The translations under genes and the position numbers were made by a program. A stretch of DNA of 26,519 bases, taken from assembly GCA_040388605.1 (NCBI GenBank), contig JAZKBN010000080.1, positions 1 to 26,519 of the forward strand, written 5' to 3'. Of the stretch, positions 1 to 7,183 are shown in pieces (position 1 is the stretch's first letter; each line of letters opens with the position of its first letter). The stretch comes from JAZKBN01 sp040388605 (lineage in GTDB: Bacteria > Bacteroidota > Bacteroidia > Cytophagales > Flexibacteraceae). The notes below the pieces were generated by a model. That model was given only the letters and a program-made list of their open reading frames with translations, had not been told where the DNA came from and did not search any database.

Positions 1-2951
1 ACGCCCAATTAAGAAACGCGGGTAAGTACTACTTAACCACCACCGCCAACGGCTGCACCCATCTTGATACGGTAACGGTTGTAATTAACTGTGTGCCTGT
101 TACCAAACCAACGGTATCTGCAAGCATCTGCGCGGGAAGTACCTATGCCTTCTATGGTCGCACCTTAACAACATCCGGCACTTATACAGATACTCTGCAT
201 ACAGCCGGGGCATGCGACAGTGTGAGGGTGTTGAGTCTTAGTTTTTCTAATACTATAACAGATTTGGGAGCTTCCACCGGATCTGCATTAACAATAGATG
301 AGTCGTTCAGCAATGCTTTGTCTTTGGCTAATTGGGGAGCAAGTACACTTACACATGGCAACGGAGGCAGTGCATCTGTTGCTGCGGGCAGCCTGCAAAT
401 ATCTGTAAACGGCGGGTCATGTGGCGTGTGCGGCGTTTGGGACTCCAGAGTTTTAAATGCCGATTATTCAAACCTTCCAACCGACCTTGGCGCATCTGTT
501 TTTGAGTTCAATATAAATGAACTGCAAAGGCAGCAGGTAAGCGGCAAACATTCCGTTGATTTTAATGCGAGATTTTACGATAAAGCCGACCAGAACTCCG
601 GTATCAATATCGCATTGCATGGTAATTACCGCGGGGCTGTTTTTGATAACAGCGGAAGAGGGTACAACACCTGGAATGCACATTCCCTGGTTATATCGCC
701 GGTTAATTACAGCTCAAATACCGAGATATACTATCTTGATGCATCACTTGACCTGAACACATATTACAACTATAATTTCCGGCTTAAGTATGAGAACGGG
801 GTTTGGTGTGTTTACTTCAAAACAGACTCGGAAATCGCATATCAAAAAATTGTAACAGGGTTTACAAAGTCTTCTTCGCTGCAATTCTCGTTCCTGGCAG
901 GCTCAGGCGATGGCGGTGGTACGTCTCAAAATGGTTCGGGTAGCTTTTCAGTAGATTATTTCCGGGTTTACAGCCAAAGCAAAGCGCTTAGCGCCCGCAT
1001 TATCAGCCCGGTAGTATGTACAGGCTCAGCTTCTGCTATAGTGCTGTATAATACGCAACAGGACATTACTTATCAGCTTAAGTCGGGCAATACTCCGGTA
1101 GGGGCCGCACAGCCGGGCGGTGCCGACAGCCTTACTTTTCCCATAAGCGCACTTTCGGCAACAACAGGTTTTACTTTTGCTGCCTCTGATGCAGCCACAG
1201 GTTGCAGCATCACCCTCGACAGTATTTTCAGAGTTACAGTAAACACTGTTGCCAAACCAACTGTTACTCCTTCCGGCCCCATAGCATTCTGCTCAGGCGG
1301 AGGAAGTGTTACGCTTACCCCTTCTCCGGCCTTTGCCTACCTATGGAGCAACGGCGCCACTACCCAAAGCATAACGGCCGCAACATCGGGCAGCTATACG
1401 GTGCAAACCATTTCCAACGGATGCACCTCGGCACCCTCAGACCCGGTAACAGTTACCGTTACATCGCCCCCTGCAGCACCGGTTATTACGCCCTCGGGCC
1501 CTGTTACCATCGGTGCAGGCGGAAGCGTAACCTTAACCGCCCCGGCAGGCTTTGCCTACATCTGGAGCAACGGTGCCGCTACGCAAAGCATAAGCGCAAA
1601 TGCCGCGGGCAGCTATACGGTACAAACAGTAATCGGCGGCTGTACTTCAGCAGTATCTGCCGCGGTGCAGGTAACCGTGATTACCACATCGGCCTTAATT
1701 TCGGGCAGGGTTTACAGTCCGAGGGGCTATGGTATTCCCGATGCGAGCCTGCTGGCAGATGAGCCTGCTGCCACTCAAACCGACGACGACGGTAATTACA
1801 GCCTCCGTGTGCATGCCCTGCCCATGGTAAGCCTGCACCCGCATAAGAGTAACGATACCGGTTTCTACAACGGCGTTACCACCCTCGATATATTATTAAT
1901 ACACTTCTCGGTAATAGATTCCATACTGCTCAATTCGCCATATAAGCGCATTGCCGCCGATGTAAATAACAGCGGAACCGTAACAACCCTTGATATAGAT
2001 ATCATCCATGATTTTATTCTCGGCAACCGCGACAGCTTCTTTGGCAGACTGTGGGCATTCGTTCGCCATGATCAAACCTTCCCCACCGATCCTTACGAAC
2101 CTTTCCCTTACGACAGCGTACGTACCTATACCACCCCTTCTGTTGATCTCGGCGGGCAGGATTTTATAGGCATGCGCCTCGGAGATGTGAATTACAGCTG
2201 GAATCCGAATATTCGCCGTTATTCAGCCCCGACAGATTTGCACCTGGGCCTGCCGAACATGGCAGCATCAGCGGGCGAAGATGTAATTATACCGGTGACT
2301 GCTTCTGATTTCAATAACATTGCAGGCTTCCAGTTCACCTTTGGCTGGCATGCAGGCATGGCCCGTTTCGACGGCCTGATACCCGGGGCAATTGCAGATG
2401 TGAAGTTTGGTGAAAAATGGAAAACCCAGGGCATGATTGGCATTCAATGGGATAACCCAACCATAACCGGCCTCAGCTTTGCACCGGGCACTGTTCTCTT
2501 CAGCATACGCTTACATATTAATTCGGGTCTTGCAGAAAACACCGTGCTGCCCCTGTTTATTAACGGCAACCGTGTGCCCGTGGAAGCTGTATCAGGCAAT
2601 CTCGATCTGCTTGGCCTTCCCGATGCCGTTGGCAGCGTACTTATTAACGGGCTCACAGGCTTACAGCCTGGCAGTACAGCCCGGCCTTCGCTGAGCGCAT
2701 CGCCAAACCCATTTAGTGAGCAAACCAACATTGCTTACACCCTTACCGGGGCCGGACCCGCAAGCATTCGTATTTACACCATCCTGGGTACCGAGGTATA
2801 TGCCGAAAGCATGGCTAATGCAATACCGGGCAGGTATAGCCTAAGCCTTAGCCGGGCCAACAGTTCCGGCGGGCGCTTGCCTGCGGGCACTTATATATGT
2901 GAGCTGCAAACCAAAACAGGTAATAAGAGAATAAGCCTTGTAATACAATAG
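1..2951 (+). CDS. Partial T9SS-sorted secreted protein with lectin-like, Ig-like, dockerin-like and cohesin-like domains
   Basis: The frame is open from base 3, so the 5' end lies outside the window; the GTG at 93 is only the first start-like codon. Visible in order: the end of one repeat unit, a concanavalin/LamG-like beta-rich domain (about 294-980), two Ig-like repeats (about 1257-1682), a carboxypeptidase-regulatory-like segment (ISGRVY to NYSLRV, about 1700-1810), a dockerin-like pair of Ca-binding-type loops (about 1830-2042, best copy ADVNNSGTVTTLDIDIIHD), a LGDVNYSW linker, a cohesin-like domain (about 2235-2648, core NIAGFQFTFGWHAG) and a T9SS type A sorting domain (about 2688-2948, SASPNPFSEQT then PAGTYICELQT). 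Known of the family: such tags direct export across the outer membrane and cell-surface attachment. I infer an adhesin or surface-assembly protein; no catalytic domain is visible in the part present. A strong terminator follows. Confidence 0.85.
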   Translation, partial: AQLRNAGKYYLTTTANGCTHLDTVTVVINCVPVTKPTVSASICAGSTYAFYGRTLTTSGTYTDTLHTAGACDSVRVLSLSFSNTITDLGASTGSALTIDESFSNALSLANWGASTLTHGNGGSASVAAGSLQISVNGGSCGVCGVWDSRVLNADYSNLPTDLGASVFEFNINELQRQQVSGKHSVDFNARFYDKADQNSGINIALHGNYRGAVFDNSGRGYNTWNAHSLVISPVNYSSNTEIYYLDASLDLNTYYNYNFRLKYENGVWCVYFKTDSEIAYQKIVTGFTKSSSLQFSFLAGSGDGGGTSQNGSGSFSVDYFRVYSQSKALSARIISPVVCTGSASAIVLYNTQQDITYQLKSGNTPVGAAQPGGADSLTFPISALSATTGFTFAASDAATGCSITLDSIFRVTVNTVAKPTVTPSGPIAFCSGGGSVTLTPSPAFAYLWSNGATTQSITAATSGSYTVQTISNGCTSAPSDPVTVTVTSPPAAPVITPSGPVTIGAGGSVTLTAPAGFAYIWSNGAATQSISANAAGSYTVQTVIGGCTSAVSAAVQVTVITTSALISGRVYSPRGYGIPDASLLADEPAATQTDDDGNYSLRVHALPMVSLHPHKSNDTGFYNGVTTLDILLIHFSVIDSILLNSPYKRIAADVNNSGTVTTLDIDIIHDFILGNRDSFFGRLWAFVRHDQTFPTDPYEPFPYDSVRTYTTPSVDLGGQDFIGMRLGDVNYSWNPNIRRYSAPTDLHLGLPNMAASAGEDVIIPVTASDFNNIAGFQFTFGWHAGMARFDGLIPGAIADVKFGEKWKTQGMIGIQWDNPTITGLSFAPGTVLFSIRLHINSGLAENTVLPLFINGNRVPVEAVSGNLDLLGLPDAVGSVLINGLTGLQPGSTARPSLSASPNPFSEQTNIAYTLTGAGPASIRIYTILGTEVYAESMANAIPGRYSLSLSRANSSGGRLPAGTYICELQTKTGNKRISLVIQ
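1257..1682 (+). repeat. Two tandem Ig-like repeat units inside the T9SS protein
   Basis: Two units of about 67 residues share the pattern PSGP, GGSVTLT, FAY-WSNGA-TQSI, GSYTVQT, GCTSA. They are also similar at DNA level (for example the ggcagctatacggt segment in both). The two arose by internal duplication; such repeats act as stalk or spacer modules in Bacteroidota surface proteins. Confidence 0.75.
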
Positions 2952-2977
2952 GCGTTGTACATGCCAGAATGCACTAT

Positions 2978-3011
2978 AAAAAACGCGCCTCATTTACCCG
3001 GCGCGTTTTTT
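2978..3011 (+). terminator. Rho-independent terminator after the multidomain T9SS gene
   Basis: Inverted repeat AAAAAACGCGCC (2978-2989) and GGCGCGTTTTTT (3000-3011) with a 10-nt loop, 26 bp after the stop codon. The A-tract/T-tract symmetry would allow termination in both directions. Confidence 0.85.
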
Positions 3012-3373
3012 AATTTACACCCCTTATGGGCGCATACTTGGGCTTAAAGTCCCGAACAGGCTTGGCAGCGGGAAGTATCAACGGATGGCAATGCCCGGCC
3101 ATTTGTCGGAATTTGCAGGAAGCCTGATGCAATTCCTGGTCTGAGGTAAAGAAACCATGTACGGAGGCACTTATGCTTGGCTGAAGTTGCGCCCAACTAA
3201 CCGAAGCCCCGACTGTCAGGAAAATATAGGTGTTAATTTGACATACACATGAGACAGAAGCATGCGGTCTTACGAGCGGAGACTTTCCAAATGTTAGCAC
3301 AGGTTAACGAAATGCGACAACCGTACTACGAGATTAACCAAGGATCAGAAAGATTCTACAGAGGCCATTGTAG

Positions 3374-3604
3374 CTGAAAGGCGAAGCTTTTGCCCCGCTG
3401 CTGGAGCTGTTTCCCGATGCTGCTCCCGAAGGAGAAGCTGAAGCGCACCATAATGAAGAACACTGTTTGGGCCAACCACCGTAACTGTAAATGATTGAGG
3501 TTTTACATACCTCGGTTGGCCCGGTTGACCACAGCGTGCAGCCCACTACCTTGCTGAAAGAATATACCATCCGTTTCGGGGCCAATTTAGGCTTCGCGTT
3601 TTAA
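3374..3604 (+). pseudogene. Broken remnant of an outer-membrane beta-barrel protein C-terminus
   Basis: One plus-strand frame reads EAFAPLLELFPDAAPEGE then EAEAHHNEEH (from 3383), meets two TAA codons (3482 and 3488), then continues from an ATG at 3491 through IEVLHTSVGPVDHSVQP to the end YTIRFGANLGFAF and a TAA at 3602-3604. The alternating hydrophobic pattern with a terminal Phe is that of a last outer-membrane beta-strand (beta-signal). The same frame before and after the two stops, plus a plus-strand terminator 20 bp downstream, suggests a decayed gene rather than chance. No longer intact reading frame exists upstream to 3012. The family cannot be named; chance similarity remains possible. 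Confidence 0.4.
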
Positions 3605-3624
3605 GCCGGCAGCAGCCATATTAT

Positions 3625-3682
3625 AAATCAGGGTTAAGGCATTGTAATTGATTTACAATGCCTTAACCCTGATTTTTTTGTC
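3625..3682 (+). terminator. Strong hairpin terminator, 23-bp perfect stem
   Basis: Arms 3625-3647 and 3653-3675 are perfect reverse complements (they include TCAGGGTTAAGGCATTGT), with a 5-nt loop TTGAT, followed by a T run on the plus strand. It sits 20 bp after the remnant reading frame and 20 bp past the end of the converging minus-strand gene at 3695. The T run favours the plus strand; the long stem may stop both transcripts. Confidence 0.85.
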
Positions 3683-3694
3683 AGTAATGGCAAA

Positions 3695-5200
3695 TTACTC
3701 GGTTTTACAAACCTTCAGGGTTTGCAGGGTTTTGCCTTTCTGACTGAGGCTGAGCATAAAAATACCGGCGGGTAAATCATCGGCGTCGATGGCTTGATTT
3801 GTTTCACCGGGCACGAGAGTGCCTTTTTTAAGAACTTTACCTTGCAGGTTACAGAGGGTGTAAGCATCCGCGAAGTTGCCTGCGGGTTTTTGAATGGTAA
3901 TATAGCTGCTGAAAGGGTTGGGGTAAAGAGCGGCTTTCTGCGCGGCAATTTCATTCTGAACGCCGGCAACCACGGTGTAACCGAAATAGCTAACGCGGGA
4001 AATGCTGTCGCCGGTTGCAGCGTTTCCGTAAGTTATGTAATCAACATACTGTACCGGTTCATCGGGATTTACAGCACTGTACCTGTTAAAATAACGCTCC
4101 TGCACCTGCATTTGCTGCTCGCCGGTTGCTGAGGTTTCGTAGGCCTTAAACAGGCTTAGGTGCTTGTGCTCATCGTTTATATATGCAACGCCGCCGTAGC
4201 CGAAGTCGGCAGTACTTGTACCGTAGTAAAATGTCATTACATAGCCGTTGTATTGGTCGTATCTGTATGTATATAATGAGACCTGCCTCCATTCGCCATC
4301 ATAGAAACGCTTGACGTATAGTGAATCGGGCCTTGTTTCAGGATCATAATATATGTTATTCCATGTATAGTAAGTAGGAGTTTCTACCAAAGAAGAATCT
4401 GCTGCCGGCATGGTGCTGTTCCTTTGTTTGTCGACTCTTTTGTACACTTCACCGTTAGGCCCAAGTTCACGGAATTCAACAGAAGAAGAATCTGTATAAG
4501 TGCCGTAACGAGCCTGGTATATGGTTTTAATTAATTGATCGGCGCTGTTGTATAAATTTATACAATTGGTATAACTCAGTAATTCCCATTGGTTTTGGCT
4601 GTTTAAGTAATAACCTGCCCTGCGGGCCAGGTTATTATGGCTGTCGTAGAAATTGCTGTCGATACCAATAACTTTAAATGTACCGTTACTGTATGCCTGC
4701 TTTGTACTTACAGTTAAAAAGCCGCTGCCGTTGTATTCATTGCGTATAAACACATCAGCAATCAATGCAGGCGATGGGGCATTAACCCGGTAGCTATGGT
4801 CTGTAAGCACATTACCCTTTGCATCATACGTATAGGCGTTTGCATTGTGCCTGCCCCATTCCCTGAAAGTGCCGTTTTCCAGTGTTGCCGAATCGGTGAT
4901 TGAAGAATCGGGCAGCCAGCGTGTTTCTGTTGATTGTGTATGGCGCAGGTTTGTATAGCCCTGACTGAAGGCATTTTGGTTCTGGCTGAACTCCCCCGGT
5001 AATTTTACTCCGGAAGAAAGTATGGCAGCCAGATTTTGCGGCAGTTTATTATAGTTGCCTGCATTCTTTCGCTGATATGGCCGGCTATACTGCCTGCTTT
5101 CATTTAATCTTGATTCAGCGCCCTGGGCATTGCAAAAACTATTAAACAGGCCCGCAGGCGAAATGAGTAAAACTGCTATGGATAAGAATAAAGCTTTCAT
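3695..5200 (-). CDS. Secreted T9SS-sorted protein with YD/RHS-like repeats (copy B)
   Basis: The 501-aa product starts with a clear signal peptide (MKALFLSIAVLLISPAGL, cleavage near CNAQG). The middle holds degenerate YD/RHS-like units (YTYDAKGNVLTDHSY, NEYNGSGFL, FYDSHNNLARRAGYY, YNSADQLIKTIYQ). The last ~80 residues form a T9SS type A sorting domain (ALYPNPFSSYITI, then LPAGIFMLSLSQ, ending LKVCKTE). Known of the family: the tag sends the protein through the outer membrane. Role unknown; YD-type beta-repeats often build shells or stalks, but no toxin or protease domain is visible. It is a paralog of the gene at 5263-6774, which lies 62 bp upstream; both end in CKTE. The hairpin between them suggests separate or graded expression. 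Confidence 0.85.
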   Translation of the reverse strand: MKALFLSIAVLLISPAGLFNSFCNAQGAESRLNESRQYSRPYQRKNAGNYNKLPQNLAAILSSGVKLPGEFSQNQNAFSQGYTNLRHTQSTETRWLPDSSITDSATLENGTFREWGRHNANAYTYDAKGNVLTDHSYRVNAPSPALIADVFIRNEYNGSGFLTVSTKQAYSNGTFKVIGIDSNFYDSHNNLARRAGYYLNSQNQWELLSYTNCINLYNSADQLIKTIYQARYGTYTDSSSVEFRELGPNGEVYKRVDKQRNSTMPAADSSLVETPTYYTWNNIYYDPETRPDSLYVKRFYDGEWRQVSLYTYRYDQYNGYVMTFYYGTSTADFGYGGVAYINDEHKHLSLFKAYETSATGEQQMQVQERYFNRYSAVNPDEPVQYVDYITYGNAATGDSISRVSYFGYTVVAGVQNEIAAQKAALYPNPFSSYITIQKPAGNFADAYTLCNLQGKVLKKGTLVPGETNQAIDADDLPAGIFMLSLSQKGKTLQTLKVCKTE

Positions 5201-5220
5201 AAAATATTATTTTTAAAAGA

Positions 5221-5250
5221 TAAAACAGGCAGGAAATAGTTTCCTGCCTG
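5221..5250 (-). terminator. Hairpin between the two YD-repeat paralogs
   Basis: CAGGCAGGAAA (5226-5236) and TTTCCTGCCTG (5240-5250) form a perfect 11-bp stem with a 3-nt loop. On the minus strand it is followed by TTTTATCTTTT, as expected of a terminator for the gene ending at 5263. It leaves only about 25 nt before the next start codon, so it could be a leaky attenuator or an RNA-processing site. Confidence 0.7.
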
Positions 5251-5262
5251 GCAAATGGTGAA

Positions 5263-6774
5263 TTATTCGGTTTTGCAGATTTTGAGGGTTTGCAGGCTGC
5301 GCCCGTCCCTGCTGAGCCTGAGCAGGTATATACCTGCACTTAAGCCTCCGGTTTCGAAGTTTGCTTTTGAATCAGCGGCCGAAATTGTGCCCTGCTTCAT
5401 CAGCCTGCCACTGAGGTCGGTAATGGTATAGGTATCGGCATTAAACCCGGCGGGAAGGCTTATGGTAAGACTTGTGTTAAAAGGGTTCGGGTAAGATGTG
5501 GCTACCCTGCCTTCGGCCATAAGCGGGCTTACTGCCGCAAATTCCCTGAACCCGAAATAGGTTATACGGCCAATGCTGTCGTTCAGGTGGGTAAAGTTGA
5601 AGTTGCCGGTAAGCACTTGTATGGTACGGTACAGTGCGCCTTCAGGTGTATATTGGTTTACAAAATCATATTTAAACCGCATGGTACGGTCGCCGGTAAA
5701 TGAAACGGAATCGAATTGATTAAGGCTTAAATTGCCGTGCGTATCATATTCAAAAGTTTCGCCGCCGCCTATGTACAAGGTATCGTTATAGAAGTAGAAG
5801 TTTGTTTGCTGCCTGTAATTATTGGGGCCGTAGGTATACTTGGTGAGGATGTATTCATTCTGCGCACCGTTCGTGCCCCGGAAATAAATTACTGAATCGG
5901 GCTTTGTACCCGGGTCTGACTCATTGCCTGCCCAGGCGTAATAAGTAGGTGTTATAGAAATATTTGTGTCGCCTGCAGCAGTATCGTTTACTGCGTAGCT
6001 TTCTACTTTTTTATGCACCTCGCCGGCAGGGCCAAGCTCGGGGAATGCAACTGTTGATGAATAACTTCCCGCAGATTGCGGAGAGCGGGATGTATATGTT
6101 GTTTTTATGAGGTAGCCTGCGCTGTTATATATATTCTCGTAATCGGTTATGAAGCTGTAGCCTAATGTGTCGTTATAGTAGTATTTAGAAACTCCGTGGC
6201 TGATATTGTTATGGCTGTCATACGTTATGCTGTCTATGCTTTGTAATCGCGGTACCCCCAACCTTGTGTACCATACTGTTCTTACGGTTACCAAGCCGAG
6301 GGCATTGTATTCGTAATCGGTGGAATAATATGGGTGTAATATCGGCGAAGGGGCCTCGGTAGAGTACCTCCTGTACTGCATGACCTGCCCTGATTGGCTG
6401 CGGGTATAAGCTGCTCCCTCGCTGCGGCCCCAAGCCGGCCTTCCCGGCTGGGGGCCGCCCGGCGTTGAATCATAAACCGCCGAATCGAAGGTAATGAAAT
6501 TGTTAACTGACTGTAGGTGCTTTGCACGCACGGCATTACGAAAATGATCGGCTTGTGACTCAAGGTTCCTGCGTGTCGCTTCGGGCATTTTATCGCTTGC
6601 GGAAAGCAGGGCGGCAAGGTTATCCGGCAGCTTTATTTTTTCATGAGGGGCAGGCTCGGCAATAAAGGCCGAAGCACGGGCCGGCGTTCTGAGCGATTGC
6701 GCAACACAATAATTTCCGGCAGAAAATACAGTAAGCATTGCCGTTATACAGAGTAATTCCAGGTAATTTTTCAT
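5263..6774 (-). CDS. Secreted T9SS-sorted protein with YD/RHS-like repeats (copy A)
   Basis: I chose the ATG at 6774, which opens directly into a signal peptide (MKNYLELLCITAMLTVFSAG, cleavage near CVAQS); the frame extends upstream to a TTG at 6813 but this would put 13 residues before the signal peptide. The product is 503 aa. YD/RHS-like units are visible (TDYEYNALGLVTVRT, SITYDSHNNISHGVSKYY, IYNSAGYLIKTTYTS, FEYDTHGNLSLNQF). The C-terminus is a T9SS type A domain (TSYPNPFNTSLTISLP, LSAGIYLLRLSRDG, end LKICKTE). It is a paralog of the following gene, with the same architecture and tag. Function unknown; a surface or secreted structural protein is the best inference. Confidence 0.85.
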   Translation of the reverse strand: MKNYLELLCITAMLTVFSAGNYCVAQSLRTPARASAFIAEPAPHEKIKLPDNLAALLSASDKMPEATRRNLESQADHFRNAVRAKHLQSVNNFITFDSAVYDSTPGGPQPGRPAWGRSEGAAYTRSQSGQVMQYRRYSTEAPSPILHPYYSTDYEYNALGLVTVRTVWYTRLGVPRLQSIDSITYDSHNNISHGVSKYYYNDTLGYSFITDYENIYNSAGYLIKTTYTSRSPQSAGSYSSTVAFPELGPAGEVHKKVESYAVNDTAAGDTNISITPTYYAWAGNESDPGTKPDSVIYFRGTNGAQNEYILTKYTYGPNNYRQQTNFYFYNDTLYIGGGETFEYDTHGNLSLNQFDSVSFTGDRTMRFKYDFVNQYTPEGALYRTIQVLTGNFNFTHLNDSIGRITYFGFREFAAVSPLMAEGRVATSYPNPFNTSLTISLPAGFNADTYTITDLSGRLMKQGTISAADSKANFETGGLSAGIYLLRLSRDGRSLQTLKICKTE

Positions 6775-7183
6775 AATATATAATGGTTTTAAAAGCAGTT
6801 TAATAAAATACAATGGGCCTGCGAAGGGTTTGTCTGAACCTGTTCAAAGTCGTATATCAGTGGTTTTGCGAGTCGCAATTTTCCACATATAAAAAAAGTG
6901 CCGCTGCCCAATGCAGCAAATTACATTTGTATACACTCTTCATAAAAGAATATCTGACGCTATAAAACCTTTCAAACACCATAGTAACCGGCACACTGAA
7001 GGCAAATAAATAAGCCGATTGCCTTAAACAATCTGTAGAATACAATTATACCGAATAATTGTATTCCACGTATACAACTTTTAAGCAGGGCTTAAAATAA
7101 AATATCCCATGCAGAGTTTAATCTTACCTGTTCGCAGGCAAAACGAAACTCCACAAGGGATATTATATAATGTTGTCGGTTAC
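6775..7183. other. 409-bp intergenic region with several palindromes
   Basis: No plausible gene on either strand. Three dyads stand out: TTGCGA-G-TCGCAA at 6866-6878, GAATACAATTAT/ATAATTGTATTC at 7038-7049/7055-7066 (5-nt spacer), and TTTTAAGC/GCTTAAAA at 7079-7086/7090-7097 (3-nt loop). The last two lie 90-145 nt past the ricT-like stop codon, so they may end that transcript; they could also be operators for the T9SS gene starting at 6774. None has a convincing T run, so I do not call a terminator. Confidence 0.5.

Noticed and set aside
1202..1762. Plus-strand ORF of 186 aa inside the T9SS gene
   Set aside because: Out-of-frame shadow of the Ig-like repeats; Arg/Cys/His/Tyr-rich with no domain.
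3010..3300. Minus-strand ORF of 96 aa in the empty region
   Set aside because: Its stop overlaps the terminator T run and the composition is not protein-like; I could not link it to any family.
3334..3585. Minus-strand ORF of 83 aa
   Set aside because: Antisense to the beta-barrel remnant, which has the more protein-like frame.
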